Below, piece by piece: positions 15,641-24,353 of a stretch of DNA of 64,000 nucleotides. Where the stretch lies: NCBI RefSeq assembly GCF_007829875.1, contig NZ_VIWV01000001.1:3876501-3940500 (forward strand), read 5' to 3'. How positions within the stretch are numbered: the stretch's first letter is position 1; each line of letters begins with the position of its first letter. Below the pieces are notes generated by a model. It saw nothing but the letters and a program-made list of their open reading frames with translations, had not been told where the DNA came from and did not search any database. This DNA comes from Streptomyces capillispiralis (lineage in GTDB: Bacteria > Actinomycetota > Actinomycetes > Streptomycetales > Streptomycetaceae). A program made the position numbers and the translations under genes.

Positions 15641-16726
15641 GTGCCGCCCATTCGGCTCCCACCACTCGCGCCCCCCGCCCCCACCCCCTTGCCTGGACAC
15701 GTGCCCCGCCACCCCGAAGCCGCCCCCCACACCCCCCTCCGCAACGCCCTGTCGGCCACACTCGTCGCCCTCGCCTGCCTCCTCACCCCCTGCGGCGCCC
15801 TCGCAGCCTGGGCGACATTCGGACTCGCCGACACCGGCAGGTACGTCAGCACCGTCGCCCCCCTGGCCACCGACCCGGCCGTACGCGACGCGGTCGCCGC
15901 CGCCGTGAGCGACGAGGTCGTACGGGAACTGAACCTCGCACCGGAACCGGAACCGGAGCCGGAAGCGAACCCGATCCCGGACCCCGACCCGGACCCGGAC
16001 CCGGACCCGGCCACAGTCGCGGCACACCCCACCCTCGCCCCCTTCGTCCACGACGCCATCCGCTCCTTCACCCGCACCGAGGCGTTCCGCACCGCCTGGG
16101 AAGCGGGCAACCGCGCCGTCCACGACGCGGTCCTGCACGCCCTGCGCGACGACACGGCCCCCCGCGGCCCCGTCACCGTCGACCTGGCGCCCGTCATCGC
16201 GCAGGTGAGACACCACCTCGTCGCCGACCGCATGCCCTTCGCCGACCGCATCCCCGTCGAGCACACCGAGGTCGCGGTCGTACCGGCCGGTGAGCTGGCC
16301 GGGCTCCGGAAGGGGTATCACGTGCTGGACACCGCCGCCTTCTGGCTGCCGCTCACGGCCGTCGTCCTCGCCGTCACCGGGATCGCCGTCGCCGCGTGCC
16401 GGCGCCGTGCGCTCACCGCCACCGGTCTGGGCACGGCCCTGGGCGGTGCGCTGCTCGCCCTCGCCGTCGCCCTCGGCCGCCGCCTCACCCTGGCCGACCT
16501 GCCCGAGCGCCTGCACCGCCCCGCGGCGGCCGCGGTCTACGACGCCCTCACCGCCACCCTGCGCACGGCGGCCTGGCTGCTCCTCGCACTGGGTCTGACC
16601 GTGGCCCTGGCCTCCTGGCTGACCACCCGCCGCCCCCACCGCCCCCAGCCCCTCGCCCACCCCACACCGTCCCCCACCCCCACACCCGTCGACGCCCCGG
16701 CCCCGTCCCCCCGGACCGGCGTCTGA
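15641..16726 (+). CDS. Membrane protein with large extracellular loop
   Basis: Protein of up to 361 residues. One membrane helix near residue 45 (LVALACLLTPCGALAAWATF) precedes an external domain of about 170 residues containing a low-complexity EPEPEPEPEA/DPDPDPDP spacer. Three further helices lie near residues 235-330, then a Pro-rich cytoplasmic tail (TPSPTPTPVDAPAPS). Function unknown. The start is uncertain: GTG at 15641 and GTG at 15701 are both in frame and neither has a clear ribosome site; the later start would still keep the first helix. It follows the preceding gene by 22 nt, so cotranscription is likely. Confidence 0.65.
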   Translation: MPPIRLPPLAPPAPTPLPGHVPRHPEAAPHTPLRNALSATLVALACLLTPCGALAAWATFGLADTGRYVSTVAPLATDPAVRDAVAAAVSDEVVRELNLAPEPEPEPEANPIPDPDPDPDPDPATVAAHPTLAPFVHDAIRSFTRTEAFRTAWEAGNRAVHDAVLHALRDDTAPRGPVTVDLAPVIAQVRHHLVADRMPFADRIPVEHTEVAVVPAGELAGLRKGYHVLDTAAFWLPLTAVVLAVTGIAVAACRRRALTATGLGTALGGALLALAVALGRRLTLADLPERLHRPAAAAVYDALTATLRTAAWLLLALGLTVALASWLTTRRPHRPQPLAHPTPSPTPTPVDAPAPSPRTGV

Positions 16727-16835
16727 CCCCGCTCCCCAGCCGTTCACCGCAACCCGCCCCCCTCCCCCCACGTCTTCGAGAACGTCCCCGAGGGAGGATT
16801 CGGGCATCGCACCCCGCGAGTGGAGGGCCGCAACC

Positions 16836-17837
16836 TTGGACACAGCCACTGCCGATCCGGCGGTCACCGACGACGGGACCGGGCGGCCTGGGGGAGGACG
16901 GCGGTTCGGTGCCTGGTGCGCGGCGCTGCTGTTCGCCGGGGTGAGCGCGGTCGTCGGCTGCCGGATCGCCGACATCGACGGCGTCACCCCCGTGCCCCAG
17001 CTGCTGGCCTTCCTGCCCTGGCTGCTCGTGCCCACCGCCGTCGGGCTGCTGTGCACCGTGCCGGCCCGCTGGTGGACCGGCGCCGTGTGGGGCGTGGCCC
17101 TGCTCGGACTGCTGGCCTGGTACATCGAGCCGTACGGCAGGACCGGCGAGCCCGAGGGGCCGCCCGTCGCCGAACTGCGGGTGCTGACCTCCAACGTGGA
17201 GTTCGGCCAGGGCACCGGCGCCCTGCTCGACGCCGTACGGCGGGAGAAGCCGGACATCCTGTTCGTGCAGGAGTGCGAGTACACCTGCGACGCGACGCTG
17301 CGGCGGGAGCTGGCCGCGACCCATCCGCACCGGCAGGCCGTCGAAGGCGGCGGATCCGAGGGTTCCGTCATCCTCAGCCGCTTCCCGCTCACCGCCCGGG
17401 ACGAGGTGCCCGGCACCATGGGCATGCCCGGTGCCGTCGCCGACGTCGACGGGCACCCCGTACGGCTCCAGCTCGCCCACCCCATGCCGCCGCTCCCCGA
17501 CCAGGTGGGCCTCTGGCAGCGGGAGCTGGGCCGGCTGCGCGACGCGGCCGCCGCCGGCCGGGACACCCCGACCGTGCTGGCCGGGGACTTCAACGCCTCC
17601 CAGGACCACGCCGCCTTCCGGCGCATCCTCGACACCGGTCTGCGCGACGCGGCCCGGCTGGACGGGGCGGACCGGACACCGACCTGGCCCGCGCGGACCA
17701 CTCCCGCGTTCGGTACGCAGATCGACCACGTCCTGGTGTCCGAGGAGTTCGCCGCGCGCCGGGCCCGTTTCCTCGACCTCGCCGACACCGACCACCGCGC
17801 GCTGGTCGTCGACCTCACGCTGCACGGCGGCCGGTGA
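16836..17837 (+). CDS. Membrane-anchored endonuclease/exonuclease/phosphatase family hydrolase
   Basis: Protein of 333 residues. Three membrane helices lie between residues 25 and 105 (FGAWCAALLFAGVSAVVG; LLAFLPWLLVPTAVGLLC; WWTGAVWGVALLGLLAWYI). Residues 110-330 are an EEP catalytic domain with LRVLTSNVEFG (Asn), DILFVQECE (metal Glu), LAGDFNASQDH (catalytic Asp/Asn) and DTDHRALVVDL (catalytic Asp-His pair). The domain faces outward and could hydrolyse phosphodiesters, nucleic acid or phospholipid head groups; the substrate is not predictable. The TTG start has GGAGGG 8 nt upstream. A hairpin follows immediately. Confidence 0.82.
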   Translation: MDTATADPAVTDDGTGRPGGGRRFGAWCAALLFAGVSAVVGCRIADIDGVTPVPQLLAFLPWLLVPTAVGLLCTVPARWWTGAVWGVALLGLLAWYIEPYGRTGEPEGPPVAELRVLTSNVEFGQGTGALLDAVRREKPDILFVQECEYTCDATLRRELAATHPHRQAVEGGGSEGSVILSRFPLTARDEVPGTMGMPGAVADVDGHPVRLQLAHPMPPLPDQVGLWQRELGRLRDAAAAGRDTPTVLAGDFNASQDHAAFRRILDTGLRDAARLDGADRTPTWPARTTPAFGTQIDHVLVSEEFAARRARFLDLADTDHRALVVDLTLHGGR

Positions 17838-17843
17838 CACGTC

Positions 17844-17880
17844 CGCGGGCCGCCACCCCGGGGGAGGGTGACGGCCCGCG
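17844..17880. terminator. Bidirectional hairpin between convergent genes
   Basis: CGCGGGCCG and CGGCCCGCG arms, 9 bp each, with a 19-nt loop. It lies between the EEP hydrolase (plus) and snapalysin (minus) stop codons. Confidence 0.6.
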
Positions 17881-17894
17881 AGCGCGACCGGCCG

Positions 17895-18572
17895 CTACCG
17901 CGCGGACTTGGCCAGCGCCTTCTCCGCCTTGTCCAGCGCGGCGGCGAAGCCGTTCGCCCACAGCTGGTTCACCCGGGACCGCTCGGTGGCGTTGGGGTAG
18001 GCGTTGGTGCAGGACGGGCCGGGACCGCCACCGGACATCAGCTCGCTGCACGGACCGCTGTAGTGGTCCGGCAGTCCGAGCACGTGGCCGGTCTCGTGCG
18101 AGGTGACCCGCGTGGAGTCGTAGGTCTGGTTCTGCCGGTAGTCGAGGAAGATGTAGCCGCTGCCGTGCCCGTCGGTGGAGGCGTACGAGCCGCGCGAGTC
18201 GTTGCCCTCGTAGTACCGGAAGTCGACGCCCGAGGTGCCCGACTGGAGTCTCACGTTCGACACCGAGCTGTTCCATATCTGGGTGCTGCGGGCTATCTGC
18301 GTGGCGAACGTGGGCGCCCGGGAGGCGTCGTAGACGACGGTGACGGCGGCCGCGCCCGTCGGGTTCGCGGCCCGCTTCTCGGCCGCCGACTTCAGCACCG
18401 CCTCGAAGAAGGCGCGGTTGGCCGCGGCCTCCTCGGCCGAGCCGTTGTACGCGGCGACCCCGGACGGGGCGGAGGGGGCGGGCGCCGCCGAGGCGGGGGC
18501 CGTGCCGAGTCCGAGGGCCGTGAGGCCGAGACCGGCGGCGGTGAGCACGGAGAGGGGCATGCGCATGCGCAT
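17895..18572 (-). CDS. snpA: Snapalysin-type secreted metalloprotease (M7)
   Basis: Extracellular zinc protease of 225 residues. The basic start MRMRMPLS and hydrophobic core end at ASAAP, giving signal-peptidase cleavage near residue 30. The signature HETGHVLGLPD (His159, Glu160, His163, Asp169) is the extended HExxHxxGxxD motif, in which Asp is the third zinc ligand, diagnostic of snapalysins. Two Cys (PCSELM, SCTNAY) probably form the conserved disulfide. A short pro-region precedes the mature part. ATG with AAGGAG 9 nt upstream. It is divergent from a LysR gene with an operator palindrome between, the classical snpA/snpR (mprA/mprR) arrangement. Confidence 0.93.
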   Translation of the reverse strand: MRMRMPLSVLTAAGLGLTALGLGTAPASAAPAPSAPSGVAAYNGSAEEAAANRAFFEAVLKSAAEKRAANPTGAAAVTVVYDASRAPTFATQIARSTQIWNSSVSNVRLQSGTSGVDFRYYEGNDSRGSYASTDGHGSGYIFLDYRQNQTYDSTRVTSHETGHVLGLPDHYSGPCSELMSGGGPGPSCTNAYPNATERSRVNQLWANGFAAALDKAEKALAKSAR

Positions 18573-18651
18573 CGATGACTCCTTGGGGTGGGGGTGAGTC
18601 ATGTCATCGGTGAGTGTCCGCGCCCCTGTGGCGGCTGTGATGATGGCAACC

Positions 18652-18674
18652 GGTGATAGCTCCGCCCTATCACC
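18652..18674. promoter_or_regulatory. LysR-type operator between snapalysin and its regulator
   Basis: Perfect inverted repeat GGTGATAG-N7-CTATCACC in the 241-nt divergent gap. It contains the T-N11-A core expected for LysR-family binding. It lies 80 nt from the protease start and 140 nt from the regulator start. Confidence 0.65.
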
Positions 18675-18813
18675 CCTCTCCGGCCACCCTCCTTCGGCCA
18701 CCCGCCCCCCGGCCGCCTGACTCCCCGGTCGCCTGACTCCGCCTGACTCCGCCTGAACGGACGGGATTTGTGCGTCTGGTGAAACCTGAACTTCCGCCTT
18801 ACCCTCCCAGGGC

Positions 18814-19755
18814 ATGGAGCTGGAGGTCAGGCACCTCAGGGCGCTGTGCGCGATCGCCGACACCGGCAGTCTGCACCGCGCGGCACGACAACTCGGCGTC
18901 GCGCAACCGTCGTTGAGCACGCAGCTGCGCCGCGTCGAGGAGGAGCTGGGCGGCGCGCTGTTCGTCCGCGCGCGCACCGGCTGCCGCCCCACCCCGCTGG
19001 GGCGGCTGGTGCTCAGCCGCGCCCGCCCGCTGGTGGCCGAACTGCGCTCCCTGGTCACCGAGGCCCGCGACGCCGCGGCCGGCGGCCGGCAGTTGCGCAT
19101 CGGCTCCACCGCCAGCCGCGCCCTGCCGGGCTGGCTGCGGCGGCTGCGCCGGCACTGCCAGGAACCCACCCTGCACATGGACGTCTCCGCCAACGCCCTG
19201 CTCCGCATGGTCGCCGACGGCCAGCTCGACGTCGCCTTCGTGCACGAGGTCGAGGGTTTCCCGCTGCGCGTCCCCGAGGGCCTGCGCACCCGGGTCCTGG
19301 TCGAGCGCGAACCGCAGTTCGTGTCCCTGCCCGCCGACCACCCGGCCGCCGCGCACCCCGTCGTCCACCTGTCCGACCTGGCCGGCGACCGCTGGATGAT
19401 CGACCCCGCGGTCGACGGCGAGTGGGACGCCGTACGCCGGCTGCTGCGCTCCTCCGGCCTCAACCCGCGCGTCCTGCACGGCGATTACCACACAGCCGCG
19501 TCCCTGGTCGCCATCGGCGAGGCCGTCACCGTCTGCCAGCCGACCTCGCCCTCCCGCCCCGAGACGGCGGTCCGCCGGCTGTACGGCGACCCGCTCGGCG
19601 TACGGCTGCTGCTGGCGGCCCGTACGGACACGGAACTGGAGGGCGTCTATCCCGACCTGGCCGAGGCGTACCGGGAGGCGGCCCGGCAGGCACCGGCCTA
19701 CCGGGAGTGGCTGGAAAGCGGAGGGCAGGAACCACCGGTCCCGGCCCTCCCCTGA
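18814..19755 (+). CDS. LysR-family activator of snapalysin
   Basis: Transcription factor of 313 residues. Residues 3-62 are the winged HTH (LRALCAIADTGSLHRAARQL, then QPSLSTQLRRVEEELGG), and residues 90-300 the periplasmic-binding-like effector domain. It is divergent from the snapalysin gene, as in the known SnpR/MprR pairs, so it most likely activates the protease and binds the palindrome in the gap. The ATG has only a weak CAGGG upstream. The C-terminus is slightly longer than usual (ESGGQEPPVPALP). The inducing ligand is unknown. Confidence 0.88.
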   Translation: MELEVRHLRALCAIADTGSLHRAARQLGVAQPSLSTQLRRVEEELGGALFVRARTGCRPTPLGRLVLSRARPLVAELRSLVTEARDAAAGGRQLRIGSTASRALPGWLRRLRRHCQEPTLHMDVSANALLRMVADGQLDVAFVHEVEGFPLRVPEGLRTRVLVEREPQFVSLPADHPAAAHPVVHLSDLAGDRWMIDPAVDGEWDAVRRLLRSSGLNPRVLHGDYHTAASLVAIGEAVTVCQPTSPSRPETAVRRLYGDPLGVRLLLAARTDTELEGVYPDLAEAYREAARQAPAYREWLESGGQEPPVPALP

Positions 19756-19788
19756 CACCACTGACGCGCTGACGCGGTGACGTGTCAG
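19752..19788. terminator. Hairpin spanning both stop codons
   Basis: CTGACAC and GTGTCAG outer arms with a G/C-rich inner stem. They include the TGA of the LysR gene and the stop of phoX, a compact bidirectional terminator. Confidence 0.5.
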
Positions 19789-21857
19789 ACGCCGATGTCC
19801 CGGCCGTCCGCGCGCCACACCGCGACCACGGCCGGACGGACGTAGGTGCCCGGCCCGTCGGGCCAGGTGCTGGCCGGCTGGTCCACCGACGCGCCGTCCA
19901 CCTCGCCCGGGTGCTGCACGGCGACGAGCACCCGCCGGTCCTGGATGATCGGGCCGCAGGTCTCGGCGCCGTTCGGCACGGTCAGGAACTGCTTCAGCTC
20001 ACCGCGCCGGTCGCCGCGCGTGGCGACACCGAAGAGGCCGTCGTGGGAGCCGAGGGCGGAGCCGTCGGTGGAGATCCACAGGTTGCCGTGCGCGTCGAAG
20101 GCGACGTTGTCCGGGCAGGAGATCGGGCTGACGGAGTCCTTCGGGAAACCGGCGAAGTACGTCGCCGGGTCCTCCGGGTCGCCCGCGACCAGGAACAGCG
20201 ACCAGGCGAAGCTGGTGCTCTCCGGCCGGTTCCAGCGCTCGGTCAGCTCCAGCACCTGACCGTGCTTGTTGGAGTTGCGCGGGTTGGCCTCGTCGGCGGC
20301 GGCGTAACCGGCCTTGCCGCGGTTGGAGTTGTTGGTGAGGGCGACGTACACCTTGCCGGTGACCGGGTTGGGCTCGACGTCCTCGGGGCGGTCCATCTTG
20401 GTGGCGCCCACCTTGTCACCGGCCAGGCGCGTGAAGACGAACACCTCCTCGGCGGTCATGCCCTCGACGTGCGAGACGGCGCCGTCGGCGGTGGCGGTGG
20501 CCAGCGGGATCCACTGACCGCTGCCGTCGAACTCGCCGTCCTTCGGCAGCTTGCCCGTGCCGTCGATCTCGATGGCCGGGGAGTCGCCGGTGAGCTTGGC
20601 GACGTACAGCGTGCCCTCGTCGAGCAGGGAGAGGTTGTGCTCGCGGGCGGACCGGCTGTTGCCGTGCCGCATCCTCTTGCTGCCGACGAACTTGTAGAAG
20701 TAGTCGAAGCGCTCGTCGTCACCGGAGTACACGACCGGACGCCCGTCGTGCGTCAGCCGCACGGTCGCGCCCTCGTGCTTGAAGCGGCCGAGCGCGGTGT
20801 GCTTGCGGGGCGTGGAGTCGGGGTCGTACGGGTCCAGCTCGACGACGTACCCGAAGCGGTGCACCTCGTTGGGCTCCTGGGCGACGTCGAACCGCTTGTC
20901 GAAACGCTCCCACTTGCGCTCGGTGGCGGCGGTGCCGATGCCGTACCGCTTGTCGGTGGCGCGGCTGCTGTTGGCGAAGTACTGGTTGAAGTTCTCCTCG
21001 CCGTGCAGCGTGGTGCCCCACGGGGTGGTGCCGCCGGCGCAGTTGTTCAGGGTGCCGAGCACCTTGGTGCCGCTCGGGTCGGCGGAGGTCTTCACCAGGT
21101 CGGACCCGGCGACGGGCCCGGTCAGCCGGAACTCGGAGGTGGCGGTGAGACGGCGGTTGAGCTGGTGCCGGGTGACGGGCGTCAGCCTGCCGCTGCCGCG
21201 CTCCTCCTCCACCGCGACGACGGCGAGGCCGTGCGCGGCCCAGGCGATCTCCACCTGCTCACGGGTGGGGTTCGCCGGGTCGTAGTCCCGGAACATCAGG
21301 ACCTCGTCGGTGTACTCGTGGTTCGCGACGAGGATCTGCCGGTCGCGCTCGCCGCGCAGCGGCAGCAGGGCGAGGAAGTCGCAGTTGTACCCGAACTGCC
21401 CGGCCTGCGCCTTGGCGCTCTGCTTCTCCGGGTCGAAGGCGGGCGCGCCGCGCAGGATGGGCTCGCCCCAACGGATGACGACGTCCTGCCGGTAGCCCTC
21501 CGGCACGGTGACGACGTCGTCGGTGTTGGGCGCGACGGGCGTGAACCGCAGACCGCGGGCGCCCTTGGGTTTGCCGTGGTGGCCGCCCTTGGCGGCCGGG
21601 GCGGCCTGCGCCTCGGGCGCGGCGGCGACGCCGACGGCCCCGGCACCGGCCGCGGCGACGGTCACGACCGCGGCGGCGCGCATCATCGAGCGGCGGCTGA
21701 GGGCGCCGGCGATGACGTCACCGACGTACTCGTTGGAGCTGGTGTTGGGCACCTCGTGGAAGCAGGCGTCACCACACCGGAAACGACAGGTCATGGCGGA
21801 CCGGCCGCCGGGGTGGGAACCGGACGGTGTTCCGATCAGCGGCAGCAGCTTTCGCAC
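19785..21857 (-). CDS. phoX: PhoX-family secreted alkaline phosphatase (Tat)
   Basis: Monomeric calcium/iron-type phosphatase that releases phosphate from organic esters outside the cell, 690 residues. The N-terminus carries a CxxxCxxxC cluster (Cys24, 28, 32), then a Tat signal SRRSMMRAAAVV at 54-65 and an Ala-rich h-region ending near QAAPA. The body has PhoX/DUF839 landmarks: ANHEYTDE, NNCAGGTTPWGTTLHGEENF, HRFGYVVELDP and SCPDNVAFDAHGNLWISTDG. GTG start with AAGGAG 10 nt upstream. A PHO box (21926-21947) and TACGGT -10 (21893-21898) lie upstream, so expression should depend on PhoP under phosphate limitation. Confidence 0.93.
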   Translation of the reverse strand: MRKLLPLIGTPSGSHPGGRSAMTCRFRCGDACFHEVPNTSSNEYVGDVIAGALSRRSMMRAAAVVTVAAAGAGAVGVAAAPEAQAAPAAKGGHHGKPKGARGLRFTPVAPNTDDVVTVPEGYRQDVVIRWGEPILRGAPAFDPEKQSAKAQAGQFGYNCDFLALLPLRGERDRQILVANHEYTDEVLMFRDYDPANPTREQVEIAWAAHGLAVVAVEEERGSGRLTPVTRHQLNRRLTATSEFRLTGPVAGSDLVKTSADPSGTKVLGTLNNCAGGTTPWGTTLHGEENFNQYFANSSRATDKRYGIGTAATERKWERFDKRFDVAQEPNEVHRFGYVVELDPYDPDSTPRKHTALGRFKHEGATVRLTHDGRPVVYSGDDERFDYFYKFVGSKRMRHGNSRSAREHNLSLLDEGTLYVAKLTGDSPAIEIDGTGKLPKDGEFDGSGQWIPLATATADGAVSHVEGMTAEEVFVFTRLAGDKVGATKMDRPEDVEPNPVTGKVYVALTNNSNRGKAGYAAADEANPRNSNKHGQVLELTERWNRPESTSFAWSLFLVAGDPEDPATYFAGFPKDSVSPISCPDNVAFDAHGNLWISTDGSALGSHDGLFGVATRGDRRGELKQFLTVPNGAETCGPIIQDRRVLVAVQHPGEVDGASVDQPASTWPDGPGTYVRPAVVAVWRADGRDIGV

Positions 21858-21901
21858 GTTTTTTCTCCTTGGGTGCCCGTGGTGTCAGCGCGACCGTAGG
21901 T

Positions 21902-21913
21902 GCACATATGTGC
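21902..21913. promoter_or_regulatory. 12-bp palindrome GCACATATGTGC in the phoX promoter
   Basis: Perfect AT-centred palindrome lying between the PHO box and the TACGGT hexamer, i.e. in the -35/-10 spacer. It may be a site for an additional regulator or nucleoid protein. Confidence 0.4.
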
Positions 21914-21925
21914 GGTAGCCGGGCG

Positions 21926-21947
21926 CCCGGGTGAACGGTGAGTGAAC
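21926..21947 (-). promoter_or_regulatory. PHO box (PhoP operator) of phoX
   Basis: Two adjacent 11-bp direct repeats on the minus strand, GTTCACTCACC and GTTCACCCGGG, both matching the Streptomyces GTTCACC-type PhoP unit. They lie about 27 nt upstream of the -10 hexamer, the usual activator position. Confidence 0.8.
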
Positions 21948-22134
21948 CTGCGGCAGCGTTAAGGAAGTTACGCTCGGTGGCCACGGGCCGACGTCCGCAG
22001 ACCGGATCGCCCCCTTGACATGTACGATCCGGCAAACCCAACCCTGCCCAAGATCGCCCTTGCGGGCCGTTAACCTTACGTGTCCGTCCTGGCCAGGGAT
22101 TGACGGGCATCAACTCACGCGAAGGGTTGCGCAC

Positions 22135-24198
22135 ATGGGCATTCTCACTCTCCTGCGGAACGCGTTCGGACGGTCACGCAAAGCGAGGTCCGCCGAAGCG
22201 GAGGGTGCGGCGCCGGCCGCCGGGACGACGAGCACGTCCCCCGAGCCGACCACTTCGTCGGCCACCTCGCCGGCCACTTCACCGGCCACCTCGCCGTCGC
22301 CCGAACCGCAGGCCCCGGAACCGTCCGCGGAGACACCCGCGGTCCCGAAGGTTCCCTCCCCGTCCCCCGAGCCCACCCCGCCGTCCAGCACGGCGTCCGT
22401 CCCGGAGCCCCGCGAGGAACACGACCTCGTCGCCGCGGCCTTCGACAACGTCTCGGTCCCCACCCCCCTGGCCACCCCGCCCGACGACACCCCGACTCCG
22501 ATCCCGGCACCGGCACCGGTTCCGGCACAGGAGACCACGGAGGAGACCACGGAGGAGCCGACCTCGGCCGAGGAGCAGGCGGCGGCGGAGTCCCCGGTCA
22601 AGGAGAAGGCGACCGAGGAGAACGCGGCTGAGAAGGACGCGGCCAAGGAGAACACGGCTGAGAAGGCTGCGGCCAAGGAGGCTGCGGCCAAGGAGGACAC
22701 GGGCAAGGAGGACACGGCCGAAAAGACTGCGGCCGAGGAGTCCTCCACCGAGGAAGCCCCGATCACGGAGGCACCCGCCGAGGACGCCCCGGCCGCGGAG
22801 GCCCCTGCCGCGGAGGCCCCTGCCGAAGAGGCACCGGCCGAGGAAGTCACCGCCGAGAAGACACCGGTTGAGGAGGCACCCGCCGAGGACGCCCCGGCCG
22901 ACGAGGACCCGGTCGCCGACGCCCCGGTCGCGGAAGCACCTGCCGAAGAAGCACCGGCGGAGCAGGTCCCCGCCGAGGACGCACCCGTCGCTGAGCAGAC
23001 TCCGGCTGTCGAAGCCCCCGCCGAGGAGACCTCCACCGAGGAAGCCCCGGTCGCGGAAGCACCCGCCGAAGAGGCACCGGCTGTCGAAGCCCCGGCCGAG
23101 GAAGCCGCAACGGCCACCACGGACCCGGCTCCGGAAGCGGAAACGGAGACGCCGGAGGCGAATGAGGTCACGGAGACGGAGACGGTGACGCCGGAGGCGA
23201 AGGCTGCTCCGGAACCGGCTCCCGCCCCGGAGGACGAGTCCACGCCGGAGCCCGAGGCGGCCCCCGAGGCCGTGGCCACCCCGGACCCCGAGCCCGCTCC
23301 CGAACCGGAGCCGACCCCGGAGGCCGAGGCAAAGCCGGAGGCCGAGCCCGCGACCGAGACCGCCACCACCCCCGAAGCCGACGTCACCCCGGAGCCCGAG
23401 GCAACCCCCGAGCCCGAGCCGGACGCCGAGCCCGAGTCCGCCCCCGCCCCCGAGGCCGCCGACGGCGACGAGGCCCCCCAGGGGCCACCCGCACCCGACG
23501 ACGAGAGCCGCACGGGTGGTACGGGTGGGGACGAAAGCCCGGCCGAAGGCGGAGCCGAGGCCGTCCCGGCCACCCTCACCACCGCCCACGACGCGGCCAC
23601 CGCCGCCCTCGCCAAGAGCAACCTCACCGGCACCCGCGCCAAGGTCTACCTCGTACTCGACCGCTCCGCCTCCATGCGCCCGTACTACAAGGACGGCTCC
23701 GCCCAGGCCCTCGGCGAGCAGACCCTCGCCCTCGCCGCCGCCCTTGGCACCGGCACCGGCACGACCGTCCACGTCGTCTTCTTCTCCACCGAACTGGACG
23801 GCACCGGCGAGCTGACCCTCACCGACCACGAGAACAAGATCGACGAGCTGCACGCCGGCCTCGGCCGCATGGGCCGTACCAGCTACCACGCCGCCGTCGA
23901 GGCCGTCCTCGCCCAGCACGACAAGGAGCCCGCCGGCACCCCCGCCCTGGTGGTCTTCCAGACGGACGGTGCCCCCGACGCCAAGACCCCCGCCACCCAG
24001 GCCCTCACCAACGCGGCGAAGAGCCACCCCGCCGTCTTCTTCTCCTTCGTCGCCTTCGGTGAGCACGACAACAAGGCCTTCGACTACCTCCGCAAGCTGA
24101 AGACCGGCAACGCGTCGTTCTTCCACGCGGGCCCCACCCCCCGCGAGCTCACCGACCAGGAGCTGTACGAGGGCATCCTCGCCACCTGGCGCCCCTGA
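22135..24198 (+). CDS. vWA (TerF/TerY-like) protein with long acidic repeat region
   Basis: Protein of 687 residues. The N-terminus MGILTLLRNAFGRSRK is short and amphipathic and could bind membrane. Residues 25-470 are low-complexity Ala/Pro/Glu/Thr, with many units of the kind EAPAEEAP and EPEATPEP. Residues 490-687 form a vWA domain like those of tellurium-resistance TerF/TerY proteins: VYLVLDRSASMRPYYKDGS (MIDAS DxSxS), TSYHAAVEAVL and FQTDGAPDAK. It probably serves as a metal-dependent protein-binding domain. The nearest strong start is the ATG with GAAGGG 10 nt upstream. No other ter genes are nearby. Repeat copy number is likely to vary. Confidence 0.82.
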   Translation: MGILTLLRNAFGRSRKARSAEAEGAAPAAGTTSTSPEPTTSSATSPATSPATSPSPEPQAPEPSAETPAVPKVPSPSPEPTPPSSTASVPEPREEHDLVAAAFDNVSVPTPLATPPDDTPTPIPAPAPVPAQETTEETTEEPTSAEEQAAAESPVKEKATEENAAEKDAAKENTAEKAAAKEAAAKEDTGKEDTAEKTAAEESSTEEAPITEAPAEDAPAAEAPAAEAPAEEAPAEEVTAEKTPVEEAPAEDAPADEDPVADAPVAEAPAEEAPAEQVPAEDAPVAEQTPAVEAPAEETSTEEAPVAEAPAEEAPAVEAPAEEAATATTDPAPEAETETPEANEVTETETVTPEAKAAPEPAPAPEDESTPEPEAAPEAVATPDPEPAPEPEPTPEAEAKPEAEPATETATTPEADVTPEPEATPEPEPDAEPESAPAPEAADGDEAPQGPPAPDDESRTGGTGGDESPAEGGAEAVPATLTTAHDAATAALAKSNLTGTRAKVYLVLDRSASMRPYYKDGSAQALGEQTLALAAALGTGTGTTVHVVFFSTELDGTGELTLTDHENKIDELHAGLGRMGRTSYHAAVEAVLAQHDKEPAGTPALVVFQTDGAPDAKTPATQALTNAAKSHPAVFFSFVAFGEHDNKAFDYLRKLKTGNASFFHAGPTPRELTDQELYEGILATWRP

Positions 24199-24340
24199 CC
24201 CGGGCCCCACCGGATCCGAACGGATCCGACCCGATCCGACCCACCGGGGCGGGCGGAGCGCACGTACGAACGGACATTCCGCCCCGTACGCACGCACCGC
24301 CCGCCCCGAAACGCATGTGAGTCGATCTCCACGGGGCCAG

Positions 24341-24346
24341 TAGGAT
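24341..24346 (+). promoter_or_regulatory. -10 hexamer of metG, predicted leaderless
   Basis: TAGGAT followed by exactly 7 nt and the ATG of metG. There is no Shine-Dalgarno sequence in the spacer. Confidence 0.55.
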
Positions 24347-24353
24347 TTCGACC

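Noticed and set aside
22279..24297. 672-codon minus-strand frame rich in RGLL/FGRG units
   Set aside because: It is the reverse of the acidic repeat of the vWA gene and has no start signal.
24199..24340. GGATCC/GGATCCGAC repeats upstream of metG
   Set aside because: Short, irregular and without palindromic symmetry beyond the six-base core; no clear function.
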